Of a DNA stretch of 64,000 nt, positions 35,331-44,763 are shown piece by piece. The notes under the pieces were generated by a model. That model did not search any database. It was not told the DNA's origin and saw only the letters and a list, made by a program, of their open reading frames with translations. This DNA comes from a bacterium (GTDB lineage Bacteria > Verrucomicrobiota > Verrucomicrobiia > Limisphaerales > UBA11358), in the NCBI GenBank assembly GCA_021780905.1, contig JAJXXW010000018.1:62001-126000 (forward strand). Reading direction: 5' to 3'. The translations under genes and the position numbers were made by a program. The first letter of the stretch is position 1. Every line of letters begins with the position of its first letter.

Positions 35331-35375
35331 TGTTTTTTGACGTTGTATTTCACAAATTACAGGAAAAACAAAAAC

Positions 35376-36317
35376 ATGAGAAATAACGCCATCCATGCCG
35401 TCACCGGAGCCTTTGGCTACTCCGGCCGTTACATCGCCACCCGTTTGCTGACGGAAGGTTGCTCGGTCATCACGCTCACCAATTCGCCCGCGCGCACCAA
35501 TCCCTTTGGCGGACAGGTGAAGGCGCTCCCGCTGGCATTCGACCAGCCGGATCAACTGGCGGCGGCGCTCGCAGGAGTGGAGGTGCTTTACAACACCTAC
35601 TGGGTGCGGTTCAACCATGCGACCTTCACGCATGAGCAGGCCGTGAAGAACACGCTGGTTTTGTTTGCGGCGGCCCGGCGGGCCGGGGTTCGAAAAATCG
35701 TCCACGTCAGCATCACCAATCCCAGCGAGGATTCGCCGCTGGAATATTTTGCCGGCAAGGCCAAGCTGGAACGCGCCTTGCAGGAAAGCGGAATGAATCA
35801 TGCCATCCTCCGACCGACGGTGCTGTTTGGCCGCGAAGACATTTTGATCAACAACATCGCCTAGGCGCTGCGCCGGTTCCCCCTGTTTGCGGTGTTTGGC
35901 GACGGCGCGTATCGCCTCCAGCCGATTTACGTCGAGGACTTGGCGGCGCTGGCGGTGGTCGAGGGCAAAAATCAAACAGACCGGATCATCAATGCCATTG
36001 GCCCGGAAACGTTCACCTACCGCAAACTGGTTGAAGTCGTCGGTGACGCCATCGGCAAAAAGTGTCGTATGGTAAAAGTTTCGCCGGGCTTCGGCTATGT
36101 CGCCGGCAAAGTCATCGGCTGGCTGGTGCGCGACACCTTCATCACGCGGGAAGAAATCAAGGGGTTGATGGACGGCTTGCTCTGGGTGGACTCGCCGCCG
36201 ACCGGCACGACCCGACTGACCGACTGGATGCGCGCCAATGCAAATTTACTGGGTCGACATTATGCCAGCGAACTGGCGCGTCGGCGAGATCGCCTGTCGC
36301 CTTATTTATCGGCTTGA
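35376..36317 (+). pseudogene. NmrA/SDR-like NAD(P)-binding gene with in-frame amber stop
   Basis: The frame encodes V-T-G-A-F-G-Y-S-G-R-Y-I-A (Rossmann P-loop) and continues as a typical atypical-SDR/NmrA protein of 313 residues. It is cut by TAG at 35862-35864, in N-N-I-A-stop-A-L-R-R-F-P. The same frame then goes on without a shift to 36317 (F-G-D-G-A-Y-R-L-Q-P-I-Y-V-E-D-L). Family members have Trp or another residue there, so TGG to TAG is likely. It is either a recent nonsense mutation, a sequencing error, or read through. As two pieces, only the first (163 residues) has a start. Confidence 0.75.
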
Positions 36318-36329
36318 TTTGAAATGGCG

Positions 36330-36364
36330 AAAAAATGCGCCGCCGGAAATAAATCCGGCGGCGC
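36330..36364 (-). terminator. Rho-independent terminator of the small secreted protein gene
   Basis: A 10-bp GC stem (36337-36346 with 36355-36364, arms GCGCCGCCGG/CCGGCGGCGC) and an 8-base loop are followed on the minus strand by six T (36330-36335). It ends transcription from the gene at 36386-36724. Confidence 0.85.
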
Positions 36365-36385
36365 GCGCTGCGAGATTTTGGTTTC

Positions 36386-36724
36386 TTACTTCGCCACGTC
36401 AATCTTGCTTGCCGTCATCATTTTCTTGCCGTCCTCTTCGGTGACGGTGCCGGTGACGGTGACTTTTTCACTGTCGCCGTGGCAAACGGCCGCATGTTCG
36501 GCCTTGCTGACGCCATTTTGCCTGAGGAAGTAATTAACAGTGGCGCCGTTTTCCATGACCTGAACGACGTTCTGGCATTTGTCGGTGATATGCAGTGTGC
36601 ATTTGCCGCACACCATGTTGCCGGTGATGGTGGTTTCCTTGGCATCGTCCGCCCGCGTGGTCATGGTGGCACTGGCCAGGGCCAGCCCGGCGAGCAACGC
36701 CAGCGTGAGTTTGAATTGTTTCAT
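36386..36724 (-). CDS. Small secreted protein with C-x-x-C (DUF6370-like)
   Basis: The 112-residue protein has a signal peptide (M-K-Q-F-K-L-T-L-A-L-L-A-G-L-A-L-A) and a mature part with G-N-M-V-C-G-K-C-T-L-H, a lone Cys in D-K-C-Q-N and another in A-V-C-H-G-D. The Cys pattern resembles DUF6370 family proteins, of unknown function; I am not certain of that name. Metal binding or a redox role is possible. ATG 36724 was preferred because the signal peptide starts there. Confidence 0.7.
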   Translation of the reverse strand: MKQFKLTLALLAGLALASATMTTRADDAKETTITGNMVCGKCTLHITDKCQNVVQVMENGATVNYFLRQNGVSKAEHAAVCHGDSEKVTVTGTVTEEDGKKMMTASKIDVAK

Positions 36725-36808
36725 GAGCTTGTTGTTTCGTTGGTTGTTGTTTTTGCTACGGGCCAACGATAGTGCAATTAATGGTTTTGTTCAACCAAAA
36801 TGATGCCA

Positions 36809-37279
36809 TCACGCGGCGAACAGCTCTTTCATCGTGATCTTGAACTGCGGCACCAGCTTTTCCCGGAGGCTTTCGCCGCCGGCAAGAATGCCTTGCAATT
36901 TCAAGCCGAACTCGAAGCTGTGGTAAATCTCCACGTTGTCGTAGCGCGGGTCCACCATCCACAGCCGCGGCACGCGGAACTGCTCGTAGATTTCCTTTTT
37001 GATGACCGTGTCGGCGTGGTGATCGTCACGGCTGACAATCTCCACGGCGAGAAACAGCTTGCCGGTGGCGGCCGTCACCAGCGCGAGATCCGGACAAAAC
37101 GCCGTGGTGCGTGAAAGTTGAATTTTGGTGCGCGGGGCCAGCAGTTGCGTGCTGCCCAAGCCGGCAATGCCAACCGCCATTTCGCGATGCAGCCGGGCGC
37201 AAATGATTTCGTGCCGGTCGCCGGGCGCGGAACGCGGCAGCGTCCCACCGTTCAAAATTTCTTCGTAAGGCCGGCTCAT
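36809..37279 (-). CDS. Uma2 family (DUF820) nuclease-like protein
   Basis: The 156-residue protein carries the PD-(D/E)xK-like elements of Uma2: P-D-L-A-L-V, L-A-V-E-I-V-S-R-D-D-H and a downstream K-K-E-I-Y-E, then L-W-M-V-D-P-R. Many copies occur in cyanobacteria, Planctomycetes and relatives, and their function is mostly unknown; a nuclease activity is predicted. ATG 37279 (M-S-R-P-Y-E-E) was chosen because residues before it look like repeat DNA. Confidence 0.82.
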   Translation of the reverse strand: MSRPYEEILNGGTLPRSAPGDRHEIICARLHREMAVGIAGLGSTQLLAPRTKIQLSRTTAFCPDLALVTAATGKLFLAVEIVSRDDHHADTVIKKEIYEQFRVPRLWMVDPRYDNVEIYHSFEFGLKLQGILAGGESLREKLVPQFKITMKELFAA

Positions 37280-37434
37280 TGCGTGAGTTTCGAGTTGAAG
37301 GCGGAAAGTTTCAAGTGCGGAATTAATCGCGAAAGACGCGAGCCACGCGACAAAGTTTTGACACGGATTACACGGATTCAATTCAGTCACCCATGCCGCC
37401 GTTTCCAATCCGTGCAAATCCGTGAAATCCGTGT

Positions 37435-37560
37435 CTAATAAACCAGCACCGGCACCGCCGCCTCCTGCGCCGACTTCACCGCCTCCTCAAACGCTTCATC
37501 CTTCGTGTTGGGTTCTTTCAGTTTGGCATCCACCTCCGGCACTGATTCGAGGAAGCTCAA
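37435..37560 (-). pseudogene. C-terminal remnant of an unknown protein
   Basis: The minus strand reads L-S-F-L-E-S-V-P-E-V-D, then K-D-E-A-F-E-E-A-V-K-S, A-V-P-V-L-V-Y and a stop. This is 41 acidic, helix-like codons that look like real protein. The part before it is cut by a palindromic repeat at about 37565. No family was recognised. Confidence 0.4.
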
Positions 37561-37564
37561 GCGC

Positions 37565-38060
37565 ACCCGGCGTAGCTCGTTCCTCGCAACGCCGGGCTGA
37601 ATGCTGAAATCCTTTCAGGATTTTCAACCGTCCATTGCCCCGTTCGTCCACCCCAAACTGCCCTTGGTCGCCCGGCTGGGACTTGGCTGTCTGGGTGGAA
37701 CGGGCGACCTGCCCGTTGCGGTCGGCAACTTGCCGACCGACAGCCCGCCACAAACTTGTCCGGCAGGTTGCCGGACAACACAGGCCAGTGGCCTGTGCCA
37801 CCCACCACCCCAAACTGCCATTGGCCGCGCGGCTGGAATATGGCATTGGGCACCCGTCCCGGTGTCCGTTTTCGCCGTCGCGCCATGCGCGTCGTCCCCC
37901 AGCGCCGTAGGCGCGGCATCTTTGTAGAATCCAAAACCAAAATGAATTCCAGCACCGTCGGGGCGGCATATTCCCTCCGCACACCCGCGGATATCGCTCC
38001 TGACGGAGCTTTGTCCGTTGGTGGATGTCGGACTACAAATATTTCAGCCCTGACGGGCTT
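37565..38060. repeat. String of palindromic and text-like repeats
   Basis: Hairpins sit one after another: CCCGGCGT ... ACGCCGGG (about 37567-37596), CGGGCGACCTGCCCG (37701-37715), GGTCGGCAACTTGCCGACC (37720-37738), TTGTCCGGCA-ggt-TGCCGGACAA (37756-37778) and CACAGGCCAGTGGCCTGTG (37779-37797). Further units follow around 37890-38060, including AGCCCTGACGGGCT and CTCCTGACGGAG. Each arm is 5-10 bp and their sequences differ, so the shape is kept more than the bases. Confidence 0.65.
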
Positions 38061-38065
38061 CAAAT

Positions 38066-38100
38066 AATCTGTGTTTCATCTGCGGTTCATCTGTGGCTAA
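38066..38100. repeat. ATCTGTG-type dispersed repeat
   Basis: It is a near copy of 9303-9338 with the same spacing of ATCTG words, 130 bp before rpsP. The same family appears at 54038-54113. Confidence 0.65.
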
Positions 38101-38229
38101 AAAATCAATCGCCCTTTGCCCCGTTCGGCCAATCAAAACTTTGACGCGACGGACAAACCGTTTTTCCCAAAACAAAGGCTTGCAAAGGCACCCCGGCTTC
38201 GGTAGTTTCCATGCTCTTTTGATAAATTT

Positions 38230-38490
38230 ATGTCTGTAAAAATCCGCATGAAACGCATCGGCACGAAAAACACGCCGGTGTTCCGCATCGTCGTCGCTGA
38301 CAGCCGCAGTCCGCGGGATGGCAAGTGCATCGAGGAAATCGGCACCTACCAACCGCTCAAGCAGGGTGAGAATTTCACCCTCAAGCTTGACCGCGCCCAA
38401 TACTGGGTCAGCAAGGGCGCGCAGCCGAGCGACACCGTGGCCAGCTTTATCAAAAAGGCGGTCAAGGCGGCTCCGGCGGCAGCCAGCTAG
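38230..38490 (+). CDS. rpsP: Ribosomal protein bS16
   Basis: The 86-residue protein begins [13 protein letters not shown] and has A-D-S-R-S-P-R-D-G and I-G-T-Y-Q-P, the standard bS16 pattern. It assembles early into the 30S subunit. It heads the rpsP-khpA-trmD-rplS group, where rimM would be expected between khpA and trmD but is missing. Its start is at a plain ATG in an AT-rich leader. Confidence 0.96.
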   Translation: MSVKIRMKRIGTKNTPVFRIVVADSRSPRDGKCIEEIGTYQPLKQGENFTLKLDRAQYWVSKGAQPSDTVASFIKKAVKAAPAAAS

Positions 38491-38556
38491 TCTTGAATTT
38501 TTTTATTTTGAGTTTTTAGCCGGGTCAACTAAAAATTAAGAACTCAAAACTGTTTT

Positions 38557-38802
38557 ATGCAGGAGTTCCTCGAATACGTCGTCAAAGGGCTCGTGCAACA
38601 CCCGGACGCCGTGAGCGTCACGGCGGTGGAGCGCGGCGGGGCGACCGTTTACGAACTGCGCCTCGAACCGTCCGATGTCGGCAAGATCATCGGGCGCCAG
38701 GGCGTGACGATCAACGCCATCCGGTCGCTGCTGCAAGCCGGCAGCGCGATAAAAGGGCTTCGTTGCTCGGTGGAAATCGTCGAAGACAAGCCGGCACGCT
38801 GA
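38557..38802 (+). CDS. khpA: KH-domain RNA-binding protein KhpA
   Basis: The 81-residue protein is one KH domain with the G-K-I-I-G-R-Q-G loop and the following [10 protein letters not shown]. Such proteins (YlqC/KhpA) lie next to rpsP in many bacteria and bind RNA, often with KhpB. The 66-bp gap before it carries an imperfect inverted repeat (TTTTGAGTT ... AACTCAAAA). Confidence 0.9.
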   Translation: MQEFLEYVVKGLVQHPDAVSVTAVERGGATVYELRLEPSDVGKIIGRQGVTINAIRSLLQAGSAIKGLRCSVEIVEDKPAR

Positions 38803-38819
38803 CGAAAATTTTGGCACGC

Positions 38820-39485
38820 ATGAGAATTGACGTGCTGACCCTGTTCCCGGCGATGTTCGCCGGGCCGCTGGATGAAAGCATCATCATGCGGGCGCGCAAG
38901 AAGGGTCTGCTGGATTTGAACATCCACCAGCTGCGCGACTGGACGCATGACCGGCACAAGACTGTGGACGACAAACCGTTTGGCGGCGGGCCGGGAATGC
39001 TGATGAAGTGCGAACCGCTGTTTGAAGCGGTGGAGAGTTTGCAGCGTGCGGAAACAAAAGTGATTTTGCTTTCGCCGAGCGGAAGAAAATTTACGCAGGA
39101 AATTGCGCGCGAACTTGCGGCGGAAAAGGATTTGCTGCTCGTCACCGGCCATTACGAAGGTTTCGACGAGCGGGTGCGGGAAGCGCTGGCGGACGACGAG
39201 TTGTCCATCGGCGATTACGTGCTGACGAACGGCGCGCTGCCGGCGATGGTGGTGATTGACGCGGTGACGCGGCTGCTGCCCGGAGTTTTGGGCGATGACG
39301 CGAGTTCGAGCGACGAGTCGTTCAGCCACGGATTGCTGGAATATCCGCACTACACGCGGCCGGCGGAATTTCGCGGGATGAAAGTCCCGAAAGTGTTGCT
39401 GAACGGCAACCACGCCGAGATCGAGAAATGGCGGCGCGAGCAGGCAAAGGCGCGAACAAAAGAATCGAGACCGGATTTATTGTGA
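38820..39485 (+). CDS. trmD: tRNA (guanine37-N1)-methyltransferase TrmD
   Basis: The 221-residue SPOUT enzyme methylates G37 of tRNAs to prevent frameshifts. It has the deep-knot blocks [23 protein letters not shown] and the [17 protein letters not shown] segment. ATG 38820 is 17 bp after khpA and the N-terminus [10 protein letters not shown] fits the family. The catalytic Asp lies in the I-D-A-V-T-R-L part. Confidence 0.96.
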   Translation: MRIDVLTLFPAMFAGPLDESIIMRARKKGLLDLNIHQLRDWTHDRHKTVDDKPFGGGPGMLMKCEPLFEAVESLQRAETKVILLSPSGRKFTQEIARELAAEKDLLLVTGHYEGFDERVREALADDELSIGDYVLTNGALPAMVVIDAVTRLLPGVLGDDASSSDESFSHGLLEYPHYTRPAEFRGMKVPKVLLNGNHAEIEKWRREQAKARTKESRPDLL

Positions 39486-39545
39486 GTCTTAAGGTGAAAA
39501 ATCAGAAGGCTCAGCAGTTGAAAATTAAAATTACGAACTATTTTT

Positions 39546-39920
39546 ATGAACCAGGCATTACAACACAAAATTGAATCGGCACAGTTTCGCAAAGACGCCG
39601 CGAAGTTCAACGTGGGGGACAGCGTCCGCGTCCACACCAAGGTTGTCGAAGGCGACAAGGAACGCATCCAGATTTTCTCCGGTGTCGTCATCGGCAAACG
39701 CGGCACCGGATTGAACGAGACGTTCACCGTTCGCCGCATCAGCTACGGCGAAGGCGTGGAGCGCATCTTCCCATTCCACTCGCCGCGCGTGGACAAGATC
39801 GAAGTCGAGCGCCAGGGCGATGTCCGCCGCGCCAAGCTCACCTACCTGCGCAAGCGTCTCGGCAAGGGCGCGACGCTGGTCAAGGAACGGGAAGAAAAGA
39901 CCGTTGCGTCCGCGAAGTGA
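39546..39920 (+). CDS. rplS: Ribosomal protein bL19
   Basis: The 124-residue protein has the bL19 core: [34 protein letters not shown] and L-T-Y-L-R-K-R. It sits at the 30S/50S contact. It closes the operon and is followed by a terminator. Confidence 0.96.
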   Translation: MNQALQHKIESAQFRKDAAKFNVGDSVRVHTKVVEGDKERIQIFSGVVIGKRGTGLNETFTVRRISYGEGVERIFPFHSPRVDKIEVERQGDVRRAKLTYLRKRLGKGATLVKEREEKTVASAK

Positions 39921-39943
39921 ACGGTGGCGCTGGCGAATTTCAA

Positions 39944-39972
39944 GGCGAGGCTCCGGCCTCGCCGTTTTTTTT
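39944..39972 (+). terminator. Rho-independent terminator after rplS
   Basis: GGCGAGG (39944-39950), loop CTCCGG, CCTCGCC (39957-39963), then G and eight T. It ends the rpsP-khpA-trmD-rplS transcript. Confidence 0.9.
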
Positions 39973-40062
39973 GCTTGAGCCGGCGGCAGCATCAGGGCGG
40001 CAAAATATATTTGCTGCCCCGGCTGAACGGTTCAGGCAGCATGATGTCTCAATATTTCCGAG

Positions 40063-43000
40063 ATGAAGACCTTTAAATCGATACTAATTTTAGCGGCGGT
40101 CCTGGCGGTTCTGCCGGCGCGCGGCGGCACGAATGATTATGCCGGCCCGCTCTGGGCGTTGGACGACGCCCAAACCGTTTTGTCGGCGGCGGCGGACATT
40201 ACGCGTGCGAAATATCCCGACTGCGACACGGCGACGGTCGAGCAGAAAAGCGTGCGCCTTTTCCGCCGGGACGGCACCGGTGAAAGCCAGGATGAAACCT
40301 TCACCAAGGTGCTGACCGAAAAGGGCCGGCGCGACAGCCGGACGTTGTCGCTGGGATTTCAACTGCCCTATACAACGGTGGTCGTCGCGAAACTGGAGGT
40401 GTTGAAGCCCGACGGCACGGCGCAGCCGGTGGACGTGGCGGCCAATTCTCAGGAGAGCATTGACGACAGCCAGATGGCGATGAACATCTACGACCCGAAC
40501 ACCAAGGTGCTGGTGGTCAACCTGCCCGAGGTGGACATTGGCGATGTCGTGCATTCGGTGGTGCGGCAGACGACCGAGCGACCCTATATTCCGGGGCAGT
40601 TCACGGATGAAAATATTTTTGAAGGGACCGGCTACATCCGGCACATCAGTTACGAGGTTCACGCGCCGGCGGAACGGCCGCTGCTCAACCTCCGGCTGCG
40701 CGATGCCATTCCCGGCACGGTGACATCCACCAACGCGACCAACGCCGACGGCTCCATCACCTATCACTGGGAGGTCGCCAACGTGCCGCGAATGTTTGAT
40801 GAGCCGGGCATGCCGCCGGACGACATGGTGCTGCAACGTCTGCTGGTCAGCACACTGCCGGACTGGCCGGCGGTGTCCAAGTGGTATTGGCATTTGAGCG
40901 AGCCGCACCTCGACGCGACCGTGCCGGAAATGCAGCAAACCAACAATATTCTTACCGCCGGGTTGACGGACAAAATGGACAAGATCAAAGCCATTTTCTA
41001 TTACGTCTCCAAAAAGGTCCGTTACATGGGGCTCACGCCGGAAAAAGACCGGCCCGGTTTCGAGCCGCACGACGTGAAGCTGACGTTTGAAAAAAATTAC
41101 GGCGTCTGCCGCGACAAGGCCGCGCTGCTCGTGTCGCTGTTGCGCGCGGCCGGCCTCGACGCCTATCCGGTGCTCATCAATGTTGGCAGCAAGCTCGATC
41201 CCGACGTGCCCGGCCCGAATTTCAACCACGCCATCGTTGGTGTGGAACTGAAGCCGGGCGATTACCAGTTGATGGATCCGACCGACGAAAACACGCGCGA
41301 ACTCCTGCCGCAGTATGACTGCAACCGCAGCTATCTGGTCTGCCGGCCGGCCGGCGAGACACTGCTGACCAGCCCCGTCCAGCCGCCGGACCAAAACCTG
41401 ATGCGGGTAACGACCACCGGCACGCTCACCGCCGCCGGCCGGCTCGAGGCGAAGTCCGAGCTGGCCTTCGAGGGCGTGAACGACGACGACTATCGCAATG
41501 CGTTCGTGAAGATGAAGCCCGACGATCTGCGCCGTTTTTTTGAGCGCGACCTCAAGCTGGCGGTGCCCGGTGCCCGGTTGAAATCCCTGAAGCTGCTGCC
41601 GGCCAACCTGCTCGATATGTCCTCCGGCCTGCGCGCCGAGCTGGAATTTTCCGCCGCCGGCATGACCGCCGCCGGCCACGGCAAGTCGGTCGTCACCGTG
41701 CCGTGGATCGGCTCCGGCCTTGGCGTGGTGAATTTCATCCTGCACGACACCGGGCTGGAAAAACGAAAGTATCCGTTACAGACCGACGCGACCTGCGGGC
41801 TGGCGGAAACGGTTTCGCTCAAGCTGGACAAGGGATTTGCCGGCGTGGTCTCGCTGCCGGAATGCGCGCCGCAGGACGACGCCGGATTGAGCCGCCGGGA
41901 AACCTTCACCTGCACGAACGGCACGCTGAACTGCGCGCGGGAATTGAAATTGAAAACCGTCGAGTTTTCGCCGGCGCAGTATTTGCAACTCAAGCAGACT
42001 CTCAAGGATATGCAATACGACGGCCGCAAATTGCCGCTGCTGGCGCTGGCGAAATCCGCGCCGGAAAATGTGGCGGCGACCGTGGACGCAGGCGCGGAAC
42101 CCCCGGTCAATTCCGACGCCAAAATCCTTGACGTCCGCAAGGAACTCTCCGTGAACGACGCGCATTCCGCGGTTTACCGCGTGAGATACTCCAAGCAAAT
42201 CTTGAGCTATCAGGGCAAGAAGCGGGAGGCGGAGCTGAAAATCAGCTTCAACCCCGCGACGCAGTCGGCAAAGCTTGTCCGCGCGGTCGTGGTTTCCAAG
42301 GCCGGGGCGCGCGCGGAGATTTCCCCTGGCGAAATCAACGTCATGGACGCGGGCTGGAACGCCTCCGCCAAGCGCTACACCGGCGGCAAGGTGCTGGTCG
42401 CCAACCTGCCGAACGTGGAAATCGGCTCGACCATCGAGGTGGAATATGAAATCGCCATGACCAACCAGGCGTATTTGTCCGGCTTTGAATCCTTCCAGTT
42501 GCCCGATGAGCTGGCGCAAAAAACCTTTGAACTCTCCGCGCCGGCGAATCTCACCGTCCGGCAACTGACCACCGGCAGCGGCGGCATTCAGGAGACGCGC
42601 ACGCGCCGCGACGGGCGGCAGGTGTTTGCTTGGCGGGCGGAAAACGCCCCGGCGCTGCCGGCCGAAAATAGCTTGCCGCCGGAGTGGACTTACAATTCCG
42701 GCGTCGGTTATTTCCTCGGGAACGCCGATGATTATTACCAAAACCTCAACGCCATCCTGCGGGATCGCGCGGCGAAAAATTCCCTCGCCGCCGCCCGCGC
42801 GCGGGAGTTGACGGCGACGGCCACCAGCCGCGCCGCCGCCGTGGCCGCCATCCGCGATTTTGTCGCCAAATCCATCCGGGTCGCGGGGCCGTCATTCACG
42901 GAACTGCCGTTGAGCGAGCTTTCCGCCGCCGACACGACGCTGACGGACGGCTACGGGCACCTGGCTGACCGCGCGATTTTGCTGCACGCGATGCTGGCCG

Positions 43001-43881
43001 CCGCCGGCTTCAAGCCGGAATTTGTGCTGGCCTCGGACTTGCCGCCGATCCAGCCAATGGCCGGCGTCCTCAAAAAATTTCCCATGCCGCAGGTGTTTGC
43101 CACGCCGCTGGTCCGCGTGGTCGTGGACGGCGAAACCGATTACTTGAATGACACCGACCAGTATGCGCGCCTGGGCGCGACCGCGCACGATGGCAAGCTG
43201 GGGATTGTCCTAGCCCGCCGCGCCAGCGAGGAAATCCGGGCGGCCAAAGGCTGCGCGAACGAGATGAAAACGTTCTATCATTTGTCGCTGGCCGACGACG
43301 GCCGGGCGCGGATCAATGTGCGCCACTCTTATTATGGTCTGAACTACGGCCAGCAGCACCGTTTTTTTGCCGAGTTGCCGCCCGAAGAACGCCGCCGGTA
43401 TTTCCAGGAGATCGTCTCCCGGGTGTCGCAGGGCGCGCGGTCCGTGGGCGGGCTGGTCACGCAGTTTGACAATTATCCCGGCACCGAGGAATTCACCGTT
43501 GAAGTGGACAACTATGCCGTGGTGGACGGCCGATATGCCTACTTTGATCTGCCGTTCACGCCGTCGCTGTTTCCCGTCGGCGCCGACCGCCGCGCGTTGC
43601 CGCTGTTCATCTCGCAGGCCGGCGCGCAGAGCGTGAAGGCGGACATTGACCCGCCACCCGGATTTCGCCGGACGATCATCGCGCCCAAGAGCAAGACGCT
43701 CGCGGCCACCGGCGGCACGGCGCACATCACCGCGAGCGGACGCGGTGGCGACTACTTCATCACGGATCAACTGGTGATCCAGCCCAGCATCGTCAGCCCC
43801 AAGGATTATCCCGAACTGCTAAAAGTCGAATCGGCTCTGCATCAGGAATCTGCGCGGCTTTTCCTGCTGGAAAAGGAGTGA
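40063..43881 (+). CDS. Large exported protein with tandem DUF3857/transglutaminase-like halves
   Basis: The 1272-residue protein has a signal peptide (I-L-I-L-A-A-V-L-A-V-L-P-A-R-G-G) and two similar halves, each with a DUF3857-like beta domain and a transglutaminase-like domain. The first domain has a full triad: C349 in Y-G-V-C-R-D-K-A, H389 in N-F-N-H-A-I and D405 in L-M-D-P-T-D. In the second, Y-G-H-L-A-D-R-A has Leu967 at the Cys place, so it cannot be a Cys enzyme. Such proteins lie in the periplasm or on the cell surface; their substrates are unknown. The start ATG lies after the rplS terminator, so it has its own promoter. Confidence 0.85.
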   Translation: MKTFKSILILAAVLAVLPARGGTNDYAGPLWALDDAQTVLSAAADITRAKYPDCDTATVEQKSVRLFRRDGTGESQDETFTKVLTEKGRRDSRTLSLGFQLPYTTVVVAKLEVLKPDGTAQPVDVAANSQESIDDSQMAMNIYDPNTKVLVVNLPEVDIGDVVHSVVRQTTERPYIPGQFTDENIFEGTGYIRHISYEVHAPAERPLLNLRLRDAIPGTVTSTNATNADGSITYHWEVANVPRMFDEPGMPPDDMVLQRLLVSTLPDWPAVSKWYWHLSEPHLDATVPEMQQTNNILTAGLTDKMDKIKAIFYYVSKKVRYMGLTPEKDRPGFEPHDVKLTFEKNYGVCRDKAALLVSLLRAAGLDAYPVLINVGSKLDPDVPGPNFNHAIVGVELKPGDYQLMDPTDENTRELLPQYDCNRSYLVCRPAGETLLTSPVQPPDQNLMRVTTTGTLTAAGRLEAKSELAFEGVNDDDYRNAFVKMKPDDLRRFFERDLKLAVPGARLKSLKLLPANLLDMSSGLRAELEFSAAGMTAAGHGKSVVTVPWIGSGLGVVNFILHDTGLEKRKYPLQTDATCGLAETVSLKLDKGFAGVVSLPECAPQDDAGLSRRETFTCTNGTLNCARELKLKTVEFSPAQYLQLKQTLKDMQYDGRKLPLLALAKSAPENVAATVDAGAEPPVNSDAKILDVRKELSVNDAHSAVYRVRYSKQILSYQGKKREAELKISFNPATQSAKLVRAVVVSKAGARAEISPGEINVMDAGWNASAKRYTGGKVLVANLPNVEIGSTIEVEYEIAMTNQAYLSGFESFQLPDELAQKTFELSAPANLTVRQLTTGSGGIQETRTRRDGRQVFAWRAENAPALPAENSLPPEWTYNSGVGYFLGNADDYYQNLNAILRDRAAKNSLAAARARELTATATSRAAAVAAIRDFVAKSIRVAGPSFTELPLSELSAADTTLTDGYGHLADRAILLHAMLAAAGFKPEFVLASDLPPIQPMAGVLKKFPMPQVFATPLVRVVVDGETDYLNDTDQYARLGATAHDGKLGIVLARRASEEIRAAKGCANEMKTFYHLSLADDGRARINVRHSYYGLNYGQQHRFFAELPPEERRRYFQEIVSRVSQGARSVGGLVTQFDNYPGTEEFTVEVDNYAVVDGRYAYFDLPFTPSLFPVGADRRALPLFISQAGAQSVKADIDPPPGFRRTIIAPKSKTLAATGGTAHITASGRGGDYFITDQLVIQPSIVSPKDYPELLKVESALHQESARLFLLEKE

Positions 43882-43994
43882 CGTCGCGTGGCCGGCGCGT
43901 TTTTTTCCCGTTGCGAAGCAAGGGCGGGGCTGGCGTGGAAAGGGCGTTGACACGTTTGGTTGCGGGGTTTAGTCTCTTCAAAAACGGCAATACC

Positions 43995-44762
43995 ATGTTA
44001 CTTCGCATCAGTTTAATCATCGCCATCCTGGCCGGAATCGGCGCCGGCGTGGTTTCCTACCTCGAAGTGTCCGACAAAGTCCCCGCGTTGGCCAAGCAGC
44101 GCGACGATGAAAAAAGCGCCAAACTCGCCAAAATTGACGAGTTGAAAAAGACCAACGAAGTGCTCGCCAAAACCAAAAGCCAGTTGGCCCAGACCCAGCA
44201 GGATTTGGAGGACACCAAATCCGACCGCGACAAACAACTGGCCCGCGCCGACGCCCAGACCAAACGCGCCGATGAATTGACGGACAAACTCGCCAAGGTC
44301 ACGCAGGCGCGCGACGACGCCCTGAATTCCCTTGCCGCCTACAAGAACACGGATTTGACTCCCGAACAAATTTTGAAATTAAGCAAGGATCTCAAGGGCG
44401 CGCTCCAGGAAATTGCCGTGGTCAACGGCGAGAAGTTGGTCATGCTGCGCACCATCGGCCGGTTGACGAACGAGCTCGCCAAATTCACCGACCCGGACCG
44501 GTTCGTCAAACTGCCGGCCGGGTTGCATGGCAAAATTCTCGTCGTGGATCCCAAGTGGGACTTTGTGGTGCTCAACATCGGCGAGGATCAGGGCTTGATC
44601 ACCGATGGCGAGCTGCTGGTCAGCCGCCAAGGCAAGCTGGTCGCCAAAGTCATTGTCCGCAGCGTCGAAAAAGACCGGAGCATCGCCAACCTTGTTCCCG
44701 GCTGGCAACTGGGCGACATGATCGAGGGCGACGAAGTTTCCCCGGCGCATCCCTCCACCTGA
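43995..44762 (+). CDS. Membrane-anchored coiled-coil protein with a small beta domain
   Basis: The 255-residue protein has one N-terminal helix (L-R-I-S-L-I-I-A-I-L-A-G-I-G-A-G-V-V), a long charged coiled coil (about 30-110: K-L-A-K-I-D-E-L-K-K, K-R-A-D-E-L-T-D-K-L) and a C-terminal beta domain (about 175-245: L-H-G-K-I-L-V-V-D, L-N-I-G-E-D-Q-G-L) that resembles SH3-like domains such as the FlgT C-terminus. It probably spans the periplasm. The small lipoprotein gene follows after one base, so the two likely work together. Function is unknown. Confidence 0.75.
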   Translation: MLLRISLIIAILAGIGAGVVSYLEVSDKVPALAKQRDDEKSAKLAKIDELKKTNEVLAKTKSQLAQTQQDLEDTKSDRDKQLARADAQTKRADELTDKLAKVTQARDDALNSLAAYKNTDLTPEQILKLSKDLKGALQEIAVVNGEKLVMLRTIGRLTNELAKFTDPDRFVKLPAGLHGKILVVDPKWDFVVLNIGEDQGLITDGELLVSRQGKLVAKVIVRSVEKDRSIANLVPGWQLGDMIEGDEVSPAHPST

Positions 44763-44763
44763 C

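Larger units (their letters stand above)
37280..38229. other. Gene-poor, repeat-rich stretch before rpsP
   Basis: About 950 bp without an intact gene. It holds ACGGATT-type words as an inverted pair (37360-37438), a short minus-strand coding remnant (37435-37560), a string of palindromes (37565-38060) and an ATCTGTG repeat (38066-38100). Confidence 0.7.
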
